64,000 bases of DNA from Bathymodiolus brooksi (lineage: Eukaryota; Mollusca; Bivalvia; Mytilida; Modiolidae), in contig OY804589.1 in NCBI GenBank assembly GCA_963680875.1, positions 17,814,413 through 17,878,412 of the forward strand. The letters run 5' to 3'. The notes under the pieces are model-generated. The model had not been told where the DNA came from, did not search any database, and saw only the letters and a program-made list of their open reading frames with translations. Both the position numbers and the translations under genes were made by a program. How positions within the stretch are numbered: the stretch's first letter is position 1; each line of letters begins with the position of its first letter. Positions 25,808-38,002 of the stretch are shown here, one piece after another.

Positions 25808-28295
25808 TTTTCTCTTGGTAATAACCCACACTTTCTCTTGGTAATGACTTACCTTTTATCTTCGTAAAAATCCACTTTCTCTTTGTAATAACCCACACTT
25901 TCTCTTGGTAATGAGTTACCTTTTCTCTTGGTAATAACCCACTTTCTCTTGGTAATAACCCACACTTTCTCTTGGTAATAACCCACACCTCCTCTTGGTA
26001 ATGAGTTACATTTTCTCTTGGTAATAACTCACACTTCCTCTTTCTCTTGGTAATAACTCACACTTGCTCTTGGTAATAACCCACACTTTCTCATGGTAAT
26101 AACTCACACTTCCTCGTGGTAATGAGTTACATTTCCTCTTGGTAATAACTCACCTTTCCTCTTAGTAATGAGTTACATTTTCTCTTGGTAATAACTCACA
26201 CTTCTTTCTGGTAATGAGCTACACCTCCTCTTGGTAATGAGTTACACTTCCCCTTGGTAGTAACTCACATTTCCTCTTGGTAATAGCTCACATTTCGTCT
26301 TGGTAATGAGTTACAGTTTCTCTTGGTAATAACTCACACTTCCTCTTGGTAATAACTCACACTTCATATTGGTAATGAGTTACATTTTCTCTTCGTAATA
26401 GCTCACACTTCCTCTTGGTAATAACCCACACTTTCTCTTGGTAATAACTCACACTTCCTCTTGGTAATGAGTTACAATTTCTCTTAGTAATTAGTTACAT
26501 TTCCTCTTGGTAATAACTCACACTTCCTCTTGGTAATAACTCACATTTTCCCTTGGTAATAACTCATATTTCCTCTTAGTAATGAGTTACATTTCCTCTT
26601 GGTAATAACTCACCTTTCCTATTAGTAATGAGTAACATTTTCTCTTGGTAATAACTCACACTTCCTCTTAGTAATGAGTTACACTTCCTCTTGGTAATAA
26701 CTCACACTTCGTCTTGGTAATAACTCACATTTCGTCTTGGTAATGAGTTATATTTTTTCCTGGTAATAAATCACACTTCCTCTTGGTAATGAGTTACATT
26801 TTCTCTTGTTAATAATTCACACTTCCTCTTGGTAATAACCCACATTTTCTCTTGGTAATAACTCACACTTCCTCCTGGTAATGAGTTACAGTTTCTCTTG
26901 GTAATGAGTTACACTTCCTCTTGGTAATCACTCACACTTCCTCTTGGTAATGAGTTACATTTTCTCTTGGTAATAACTCACCTTTCCTCTTGGTAATGAG
27001 TTACATTTTCTCTTGGTAATAACTCACACTTCCTCTTGGTAATGAGTTACATTTTCTCTTGGTAATAACCCACACTTTCTCTTGGTAATGAGTTACCTTT
27101 TCTCTTGGTAATAACCCACACTTTCTCTTGGTAATAACTCACACTTCCTCTTGGTAATGAGTTACATTTTCTCTTGGTAATAACTCACACTTCCTCTTTC
27201 TCTTGGTAATAACTCACACTTGCTCTTGGTAATAATCCACACTTTCTCTTGATAATAACTCACACTACCTCTTGGTAATGAGTTACATTTCCTCTTGGTA
27301 ATAACTGACCTTTCCTCTTATTAATGAGTTACATTTTCTCTTGGTAATAACTCACACATCCTCTTGGTAATGAGCTACACCTCCTCTTGGTAATGAGTTA
27401 CACTTCCTCTTGGTAGTAACTCACACTTCTTCTTGGTAATAACCCACACTTTCTCATGGTAATAATTCACACTTCCTCTTGGTAATGAGTTACATTTCCT
27501 CTTGGTAATAACTCACCTTTCCTCTTGGTAATGAGTTACATTTTCTCTTGGTAATAACTCAGACTTCCTCTTGGTAATGAGCTACAATTTCTCTTGGTAA
27601 TGAGTTACACTTCCTCTTGGTAATAACGCACACTTCCTCTTCGTATTAACTCACATTTCGTCTTAATAATGAGTAACATTTCGTCTTGGTAATGAGTTAC
27701 ATTTTTTCTTGGTAATAACCCACACTTTCTCTTAGTAATAACCAACACTTTTCCTTGGTAATGAGTTACATTTTCTCTTGGTAATAACTCACACTTACCC
27801 TTGGTAATGAGTTTCATTTTCTCTTGGTAATAACTCACACTTCCTCTTGGTAATGAGCTACACTTCCTCTTGGTAATGAGTTACACTTCCTCTTGGTAAT
27901 AACGCACACTTCCTCTTCGTATTAACTCACATTTCGTCTTAATAATGAGTTACATTTCGTGTTGGTAATGAGTAACATTTTTTCTTGGTAATAACCCACA
28001 CTTTCTCTTGGTAATAACCCACACTTCCTCTTGGTAATGAGTTACATTTTCTCTTGGTAATAACACACTTTCTCTTGGTAATGAGTTACATTTTCTCTTG
28101 GTAATAACCCACTTTCTCTTGGTAATAACCCACACTTTCTCTTGGTAATAACTCACCCTTCTTCTTGGTAATAACCCACACTTTCTCATGGTAATAACTC
28201 ACCTTTCCTCTTGGTAATGAGTTACATTTTCTCTTGGTAATAACTCAGACTTCCTCTTGGTAATGAGCTACACTTCCTCTTGGTAATGAGTTACA
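25808..28295 (+). repeat. Sat23 block related to 43.5-45.6 kb
   Basis: No gene is present. Sat23 continues with a landmark CTTTTATCTTCGTAAAA monomer at 25,853 and runs through CTTCATATTGG near 26,360 and GGTAATAAATCACAC near 26,762. Similar order is found from 43,532 onward: the CTTTTATC landmark pair is 17,729 bp apart, and the GTAATAAATC pair is 17,608 bp apart. The difference is due to internal indels, including loss from the 43.7-kb copy of a stretch holding a 29-bp monomer (near 26,030 here). From about 27.2 to 28.0 kb it follows the order seen at 6.9-7.7 kb. Confidence 0.7.
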
Positions 28296-30713
28296 CTTCC
28301 TCTTGGTAATAACGCACACTTCCTCTTCGTATTAACTCACATTTCGTCTTAATAATGAGTTAAATTTTTTATTGGTAATAACCCACACTTCCTCTTGGTA
28401 ATGAGTTACATTTCCCCTTGGTAATAACTCACCTTTCCTCTTAGTAATGAGTTACATTTTCTCTTGGTAATAACTCACACTTCCTCTTGGTAATGAGCTA
28501 CACCTCCTCATGGTAATGAGTTACACTTAATCTTGGTGGTAACTCAGACTTCCTCTTGGTAATGAGCTACACTTCCTCTTGGTAATGAGTTACACTTCCT
28601 CTTGGTAATAACGCACACTTCCTCTTCGTATTAACTCACATTTCGTCTTAATAATGAGTTACATTTTTTATTGGTAATAACCCACACTTCCTCTTGGTAA
28701 TGAGTTACATTTCCTCTTGGTAATAACTCACCTTTCCTCTTAGTAATGAGTTACATTTTCTCTTGGTAATAACGCACACTTCATCTTCGTATTAACTCAC
28801 ATTTCGTCTTAATAATGAGTTACATTTCGTCTTGGTAATGAGTTACACTTAATCTTGGTAGTAACTCACACTTCTTCTTGGTAATAACCCACACTTTCTC
28901 ATGGTAATAATTCACACTTCCTCTTGGTAATGAGTTACATTTTCTCTTGGTAATAACACACTTTCTCTTGGTAATGAGTTACATTTTCTCTTGGTAATAA
29001 CCCACTTTCTATTGGTAATAACCCATACTTTCTCTTGGTAATAACCCACACTTCCTCTTGGTAATGAGTTACATTTCCTCTTGGTAATAACTCACCTTTC
29101 CTCTTAGTAATGAGTTACATTTTCTCTTGGTAATAACCCACTTTCTCTTGGTAATAACCCACACTTTCTCATGGTAATAATTCACACTTCCTCTTGGTAA
29201 TGAGTTACATTTCCTCTTGGTAATAACTCACCTTTCCTCTTGGTAATGAGTTACATTTTCTCTTGGTAATAACTCAGACTTCCTCTTGGTAATGAGCTAC
29301 ACTTCCTCTTGGTAATGAGTTACACTTCCTCTTGGTAATAACGCACACTTCCTCTTCGTATTAACTCACATTTCGTCTTAATAATGAGTTACATTTCGTC
29401 TTGGTAATGAGTTACATTTTTTCTTGGTAATAACCCACACTTTCTCTTAGTAATAACCAACACTTTTCCTTGGTAATGAGTTACATTTTCTCTTGGTAAT
29501 AACTCACACTTTCTCTTGGTAATGAGTTACATTTTCTCTTGGTAATAACTCACACTTCCTCTTGGTAATGAGCTAAACTTCCTCTTGGTAATGAGTTACA
29601 CTTCCTCTTGGTAATAACGCACACTTCCTCTTCGTATTAACTCACATTTCGTCTTAATAATGAGTTACATTTTTTATTGGTAATAACCCACATTTTCTCT
29701 TGGTAATAACCCACACTTCCTCTTGGTAATGCGTTACATTTTCTCTTGGTAATAACTCACACTTTCTCTTGGTAATGAGTTACATTTTCTCTTGGAAATA
29801 ACCCACACTTTCTCTTGGTAATAACCCCCACTTTCTCTTGGTAATAACCCCCACTTTCTCTTGGTAATGAGCTACATTGTCTCTTGGTAATAACCCACAC
29901 TTTCTCTTGGTAATGAGTTACATTTTCTCTTGGTAATAACCCACACTTTCTCTTGGTAATGAGTTACATTTTCTCTTGGTAATAACCCACACTTCCTCTT
30001 GGTAATGAGTTACATTTTCTCTTGGCAATAACACACTTTCTCTTGGTAATGAGTTACATTTTCTCTTGGTAATAACCAACTTTCTCTTGGTAATAACCCA
30101 CACTTTCTCTTGGTAATATCCCACACTTCCTCTTGGTAATGAGTTACATTTCCTCTTGTTAATAACTTACCTTTCCTCTTAGTAATGAGTTACATTTTCT
30201 CTTGGTAATAACTCACACTTCCTCTTGGTAATGAGCTACACCTCCTCATGGTAATGAGTTACACTTAATCTTGGTAGTAACTCAGACTTCCTCTTGGTAA
30301 TGAGCTACACTTCCTCTTGGTAATGAGTTACACTTCCTCTTGGTAATAACGCACACTTCCTCTTCGTATTAACTCACATTTCGTCTTAATAATGAGTTAC
30401 ATTTTTTATTGGTAATAACCCACACTTCCTCTTGGTAATGAGTTACATTTCCTCTTGGTAATAACTCACCTTTCCTCTTGGTAATGAGTTACATTTTCTC
30501 TTGGTAATAACGCACACTTCCTCTTCGTATTAACTCACATTTTGTCTTAATAATGAGTTACATTTCGTCTTGGTAATGAGTTACACTTAATCTTGGTAGT
30601 AACTCACACTTCTTCTTGGTAATAACCCACACTTTCTCATGGTAATAATTCACACTTCCTCTTGGTAATGAGTTACATTTCCTCTTGGTAATAACTCACC
30701 TTTCCTCTTGGTA
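28296..30713 (+). repeat. Second copy of the window start (offset 28,295)
   Basis: Bases 1 to about 2,418 recur here at a constant offset of 28,295. Position 1 aligns with 28,296, and the unusual GAGTTAAATTTTTTATTGG at 62 aligns with 28,357. Differences are isolated: AATAAATCACC near 429 is AATAACTCACC here, and AACCCACTTTC near 1,783 is AACCAACTTTC here. After about 30,713 this copy lacks 345 bp (fifteen 23-bp units) relative to 2.4-2.8 kb, then continues with offset 24,951 relative to 5.8 kb onward. Confidence 0.88.
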
Positions 30714-33335
30714 ATGAGTTACACTTCCTCTTGGTAATAACGCACACTTCCTCTTCGTATTAACTCACATTTCGTCTTAATAATGAGTTACATTTTTTAT
30801 TGGTAATAACCCACATTTTCTCTTGGTAATAACCCACACTTCCTCTTGGTAATGCGTTACATTTTCTCTTGGTAATAACTCACACTTTCTCTTGGTAATG
30901 AGTTACATTTTCTCTTGGAAATAACCCACACTTTCTCTTGGTAATAACCCCCACTTTCTCTTGGTAATAACCCCCACTTTCTCTTGGTAATGAGCTACAT
31001 TGTCTCTTGGTAATAACCCACACTTTCTCTTGGTAATGAGTTACATTTTCTCTTGGTAATAACCCACACTTTCTCTTGGTAATGACTTACCTTTTATCTT
31101 CGTAAAAATCCACTTTCTCTTTGTAATAACCCACATTTTCTCTTGGTAATGAGTTACCTTTTCTCTTGGTAATAACCCACTTTCTCTTGGTAATAACCCA
31201 CACTTTTTCATTGTAATAACTCACACTTCCTCGTGGTAATGAGTTACATTTCCTCTTGGTAATAACTCACCTTTCCTCTTAGTAATGAGTTACATTTTCT
31301 CTTGGTAATAACTCACACTTCTTTCTGGTAATGAGCTACACCTCCTCTTGGTAATGAGTTACACTTCCTCTTGGTACTAACTCACATTTCCTCTTGGTAA
31401 TAGCTCACATTTCGTCTTCGTAATGAATTACAGTTTCTCTTGATAATAATTCACACTTCCTCTTGGTAATAACCCACATTTTCTCTTGGTAATAACTCAC
31501 ACTTCCTCTTGGTAATGAGTTAGAGTTTCTCTTGGTAATGAGTTACACTTCCTCTTGGTAATCACTCACACTTCCTCTTGGTAATGAGTTACATTTTCTC
31601 TTGGTAATAACTCACCTTTCCTCTTGGTAATGAGTTACATTTTCTCTTGGTAATAACTCACATTTCCTCTTGGTAATGAGTTACATTTTCTCTTGGTAAT
31701 AACCCACACTTTCTCTTGGTAATGACTTACCTTTTCTCTTGGTAATAACCCACTTTCTCTTTGTAATAACCCACACTTTCTCTTGGTAATAACCCACACT
31801 TCCTCTTGGTAATGAGTTACATTTTCTCTTGGTAATAACTCACACTTCCTCTTTCTCTTGGTAATAACTCACACTTGCTCTTGGTAATAATCCACACTTT
31901 CTCTTGATAATAACTCACACTTCCTCTTGGTAATGAGTTACATTTCCTCTTGGTAATAACTCACCTTTCCTCTTAGTAATGAGTTACATTTTCTCTTGGT
32001 AATAACTCACACATCCTCTTGGTAATGAGCTACACCTCCTCTTGGTAATGAGTTACACTTCCTCTTGGTAGTAACTCACACTTCTTCTTGGTAATAATCC
32101 ACACTTTCTCATGGTAATAATTCACACTTCCTCTTGGTAATGAGTTACATTTCCTCTTGGTAATAACTCACCTTTCCTCTTGGTAATGAGTTACATTTTC
32201 TCTTGGTAATAACTAAGACTGCCTCTTGGTAATGAGCTACACTTTCTCATGGTAATGAGTTACACTTCCTCTTGGTAATAACGCACACTTCCTCTTCGTA
32301 TTAACTCACATTTCGTCTTAATAATGAGTAACATTTCGTCTTGGTAATGTGTTACATTTTTTCTTGGTAATAACCAACACTTTCTCTTAGTAATAACTAA
32401 CACTTTTCCTTGGTAATGAGTTACATTTTCTCTTGGTAATAACTCACACTTACTCTTGGTAATGAGTTTCATTTTCTCTTGGTAATAACTCACACTTCCT
32501 CTTGGTAATGAGATACACTTCCTCTTGGTAATGAGTTACACTTCCTCTTGGTAATAACGCACACTTCCTCTTCATATTAACTCACATTTCGTCTTAATAA
32601 TGAGTTACATTTTTTATTGGTAATAACCCACACTTCCTCTTGGTAATGAGTAACATTTTTTCTTGGTAATAACTCACACTTTCTCTTGGTAATAACCCAC
32701 ACTTCCTCTTGGTAATGAGTTACATTTTCTCTTGGCAATAACACACTTTCTCTTGGTAATGAGTTACATTTTCTCTTGGTAATAACCCACTTTCTCTTGG
32801 TAATAACCCACACTTTCTCTTGGTAATAACCCACACTTCCTCTTGGTAATGAGTTACATTTCCTCTTGTTAATAACTTACCTTTCCTCTTAGTAATGAGT
32901 TACATTTTCTCTTGGTAATAACTCGCACTTCCTCTTGGTAATGAGCTACACCTCCTCATGGTAATGAGTTACACTTAATCTTGGTAGTAACTCACACTTC
33001 TTCTTGGTAGTAACCCACACTTTATCATGGTAATAATTCACACTTCCTCTTGGTAATGAGTTACATTTCCTCTTGGTAATAACTCACCTTTCCTCTTGGT
33101 AATGAGTTACATTTTCTCTTGGTAATAACTCAGACTTCCTCTTGGTAATGAGCTACACTTCCTCTTGGTAATGAGTTACACTTCCTCTTGGTAATAACGC
33201 ACACTTCCTCTTCGTATTAACTCACATTTCGTCTTAATAATGAGTTACATTTCGTCTTGGTAATGAGTTACACTTAATCATGGTAGTAACTGACACTTCT
33301 TCTTGGTAATAACCCACACTTTCTCATGGTAATAA
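29146..33335 (+). repeat. 4.19-kb block, copy 1 of a pair 4,667 bp apart
   Basis: This interval recurs at an offset of 4,667 bp. The CTTTTATCTTCG landmark at 31,091 recurs at 35,758, and TTCTCATGG at 33,321 recurs at 37,988. Similarity starts at TCTTGGTAATAACCC (29,146/33,813) and ends at the first base unlike near 33,336/38,003. The two copies are separated by about 0.5 kb of other Sat23 sequence. Rare shared errors such as AACCAACTTTC and GGTAATATCCC (near 30,075 and 34,742) show direct descent. From 30.77 kb it is also collinear with 5.8-8.3 kb at offset 24,951. Confidence 0.88.
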
Positions 33336-34055
33336 CTCACACTTCCTCTTGGTAATGAGTTACATTTTGTCTTGGTAATAACTCACCTTTCCTCTTAGTA
33401 ATGAGTTACATTTTCTCTTGGTAATAACTCACACTTCCTTCTGGTAATGAGCTACACCTCCTCTTGGTAATGAGTTACATTTCCTCTTGGTAGTAGCTCA
33501 CATTTCCTCTTGGTAATAACCCACACTTCCTCTTGGTAATGAGTTACATTTTCTCTTGGTAATAACTCACACTTCCTCTTTCTATTGGTAATAACTCACA
33601 CTTGCTCTTGGTAATAATCCACACTTTCTCTTGATAATAACTCACACTTCCTCTTGGTAATGAGTTACATTTCCTCTTGGTAATAACTCACCTTTCCTCT
33701 TAGTAATGAGTTACATTTTCTCTTGGTAATAACTCACACATCCTCTTGGTAATGAGCTACACCTCCTCTTGGTAATGAGTTACACTTCCTCTTGGTAGTA
33801 ACTCACACTTCTTCTTGGTAATAACCCACACTTTCTCATGGTAATAATTCACACTTCCTCTTGGTAATGAGTTACATTTCCTCTTGGTAATAACTCACCT
33901 TTCCTCTTGGTAATGAGTTACATTTTCTCTTGGTAATAACTCAGACTTCCTCTTGGTAATGAGCTACACTTTCTCTTGGTAATGAGTTACACTTCCTCTT
34001 GGTAATAACGCACACTTCCTCTTCGTATTAACTCACATTTCGTCTTAATAATGAG
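33301..34055 (+). repeat. Patch matching 41,171-41,925 between the two 4.19-kb copies
   Basis: This stretch follows 41.2-41.9 kb at a constant offset of 7,870. Shared rare variants include ACATTTTGTCTTGG near 33,362, GGTAGTAGCTCACATTTCC at 33,490, CCTCTTTCTATTGG near 33,576 and GAGCTACACTTTCTC at 33,961. It sits exactly where the 4,667-bp pair is interrupted. It is therefore either the remainder of a longer ancestral block or a gene-conversion tract. Confidence 0.8.
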
Positions 34056-37000
34056 TTACATTTCGTCTTGGTAATGAGTTACATTTTTTCTTGGTAATAA
34101 CCCACACTTTCTCTTAGTAATAACCAACACTTTTCCTTGGTAATGAGTTACATTTTCTCTTGGTAATAACTCACACTTTCTCTTGGTAATGAGTTACATT
34201 TTCTCTTGGTAATAACTCACACTTCCTCTTGGTAATGAGCTAAACTTCCTCTTGGTAATGAGTTACACTTCCTCTTGGTAATAACGCACACTTCCTCTTC
34301 GTATTAACTCACATTTCGTCTTAATAATGAGTTACATTTTTTATTGGTAATAACCCACATTTTCTCTTGGTAATAACCCACACTTCCTCTTGGTAATGCG
34401 TTACATTTTCTCTTGGTAATAACTCACACTTTCTCTTGGTAATGAGTTACATTTTCTCTTGGAAATAACCCACACTTTCTCTTGGTAATAACCCCCACTT
34501 TCTCTTGGTAATAACCCCCACTTTCTCTTGGTAATGAGCTACATTGTCTCTTGGTAATAACCCACACTTTCTCTTGGTAATGAGTTACATTTTCTCTTGG
34601 TAATAACCCACACTTTCTCTTGGTAATGAGTTACATTTTCTCTTGGTAATAACCCACACTTCCTCTTGGTAATGAGTTACATTTTCTCTTGGCAATAACA
34701 CACTTTCTCTTGGTAATGAGTTACATTTTCTCTTGGTAATAACCAACTTTCTCTTGGTAATAACCCACACTTTCTCTTGGTAATATCCCACACTTCCTCT
34801 TGGTAATGAGTTACATTTCCTCTTGTTAATAACTTACCTTTCCTCTTAGTAATGAGTTACATTTTCTCTTGGTAATAACTCACACTTCCTCTTGGTAATG
34901 AGCTACACCTCCTCATGGTAATGAGTTACACTTAATCTTGGTAGTAACTCAGACTTCCTCTTGGTAATGAGCTACACTTCCTCTTGGTAATGAGTTACAC
35001 TTCCTCTTGGTAATAACGCACACTTCCTCTTCGTATTAACTCACATTTCGTCTTAATAATGAGTTACATTTTTTATTGGTAATAACCCACACTTCCTCTT
35101 GGTAATGAGTTACATTTCCTCTTGGTAATAACTCACCTTTCCTCTTGGTAATGAGTTACATTTTCTCTTGGTAATAACGCACACTTCCTCTTCGTATTAA
35201 CTCACATTTTGTCTTAATAATGAGTTACATTTCGTCTTGGTAATGAGTTACACTTAATCTTGGTAGTAACTCACACTTCTTCTTGGTAATAACCCACACT
35301 TTCTCATGGTAATAATTCACACTTCCTCTTGGTAATGAGTTACATTTCCTCTTGGTAATAACTCACCTTTCCTCTTGGTAATGAGTTACACTTCCTCTTG
35401 GTAATAACGCACACTTCCTCTTCGTATTAACTCACATTTCGTCTTAATAATGAGTTACATTTTTTATTGGTAATAACCCACATTTTCTCTTGGTAATAAC
35501 CCACACTTCCTCTTGGTAATGCGTTACATTTTCTCTTGGTAATAACTCACACTTTCTCTTGGTAATGAGTTACATTTTCTCTTGGAAATAACCCACACTT
35601 TCTCTTGGTAATAACCCCCACTTTCTCTTGGTAATAACCCCCACTTTCTCTTGGTAATGAGCTACATTGTCTCTTGGTAATAACCCACACTTTCTCTTGG
35701 TAATGAGTTACATTTTCTCTTGGTAATAACCCACACTTTCTCTTGGTAATGACTTACCTTTTATCTTCGTAAAAATCCACTTTCTCTTTGTAATAACCCA
35801 CATTTTCTCTTGGTAATGAGTTACCTTTTCTCTTGGTAATAACCCACTTTCTCTTGGTAATAACCCACACTTTTTCATTGTAATAACTCACACTTCCTCG
35901 TGGTAATGAGTTACATTTCCTCTTGGTAATAACTCACCTTTCCTCTTAGTAATGAGTTACATTTTCTCTTGGTAATAACTCACACTTCTTTCTGGTAATG
36001 AGCTACACCTCCTCTTGGTAATGAGTTACACTTCCTCTTGGTACTAACTCACATTTCCTCTTGGTAATAGCTCACATTTCGTCTTCGTAATGAATTACAG
36101 TTTCTCTTGATAATAATTCACACTTCCTCTTGGTAATAACCCACATTTTCTCTTGGTAATAACTCACACTTCCTCTTGGTAATGAGTTAGAGTTTCTCTT
36201 GGTAATGAGTTACACTTCCTCTTGGTAATCACTCACACTTCCTCTTGGTAATGAGTTACATTTTCTCTTGGTAATAACTCACCTTTCCTCTTGGTAATGA
36301 GTTACATTTTCTCTTGGTAATAACTCACATTTCCTCTTGGTAATGAGTTACATTTTCTCTTGGTAATAACCCACACTTTCTCTTGGTAATGACTTACCTT
36401 TTCTCTTGGTAATAACCCACTTTCTCTTTGTAATAACCCACACTTTCTCTTGGTAATAACCCACACTTCCTCTTGGTAATGAGTTACATTTTCTCTTGGT
36501 AATAACTCACACTTCCTCTTTCTCTTGGTAATAACTCACACTTGCTCTTGGTAATAATCCACACTTTCTCTTGATAATAACTCACACTTCCTCTTGGTAA
36601 TGAGTTACATTTCCTCTTGGTAATAACTCACCTTTCCTCTTAGTAATGAGTTACATTTTCTCTTGGTAATAACTCACACATCCTCTTGGTAATGAGCTAC
36701 ACCTCCTCTTGGTAATGAGTTACACTTCCTCTTGGTAGTAACTCACACTTCTTCTTGGTAATAATCCACACTTTCTCATGGTAATAATTCACACTTCCTC
36801 TTGGTAATGAGTTACATTTCCTCTTGGTAATAACTCACCTTTCCTCTTGGTAATGAGTTACATTTTCTCTTGGTAATAACTAAGACTGCCTCTTGGTAAT
36901 GAGCTACACTTTCTCATGGTAATGAGTTACACTTCCTCTTGGTAATAACGCACACTTCCTCTTCGTATTAACTCACATTTCGTCTTAATAATGAGTAACA

Positions 37001-38002
37001 TTTCGTCTTGGTAATGTGTTACATTTTTTCTTGGTAATAACCAACACTTTCTCTTAGTAATAACTAACACTTTTCCTTGGTAATGAGTTACATTTTCTCT
37101 TGGTAATAACTCACACTTACTCTTGGTAATGAGTTTCATTTTCTCTTGGTAATAACTCACACTTCCTCTTGGTAATGAGATACACTTCCTCTTGGTAATG
37201 AGTTACACTTCCTCTTGGTAATAACGCACACTTCCTCTTCATATTAACTCACATTTCGTCTTAATAATGAGTTACATTTTTTATTGGTAATAACCCACAC
37301 TTCCTCTTGGTAATGAGTAACATTTTTTCTTGGTAATAACTCACACTTTCTCTTGGTAATAACCCACACTTCCTCTTGGTAATGAGTTACATTTTCTCTT
37401 GGCAATAACACACTTTCTCTTGGTAATGAGTTACATTTTCTCTTGGTAATAACCCACTTTCTCTTGGTAATAACCCACACTTTCTCTTGGTAATAACCCA
37501 CACTTCCTCTTGGTAATGAGTTACATTTCCTCTTGTTAATAACTTACCTTTCCTCTTAGTAATGAGTTACATTTTCTCTTGGTAATAACTCGCACTTCCT
37601 CTTGGTAATGAGCTACACCTCCTCATGGTAATGAGTTACACTTAATCTTGGTAGTAACTCACACTTCTTCTTGGTAGTAACCCACACTTTATCATGGTAA
37701 TAATTCACACTTCCTCTTGGTAATGAGTTACATTTCCTCTTGGTAATAACTCACCTTTCCTCTTGGTAATGAGTTACATTTTCTCTTGGTAATAACTCAG
37801 ACTTCCTCTTGGTAATGAGCTACACTTCCTCTTGGTAATGAGTTACACTTCCTCTTGGTAATAACGCACACTTCCTCTTCGTATTAACTCACATTTCGTC
37901 TTAATAATGAGTTACATTTCGTCTTGGTAATGAGTTACACTTAATCATGGTAGTAACTGACACTTCTTCTTGGTAATAACCCACACTTTCTCATGGTAAT
38001 AA
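33813..38002 (+). repeat. 4.19-kb block, copy 2
   Basis: This is the partner of the preceding block. Its first 150-250 bp are ambiguous: GAGCTACACTTTCTC near 33,961 matches the 41.8-kb sequence better than the 29.3-kb copy, so the true switch lies between about 33,970 and 34,066. From about 35.4 kb to beyond its right end, the sequence is also collinear with 5.8-10.0 kb at offset 29,618, which equals 24,951 + 4,667. Confidence 0.85.
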
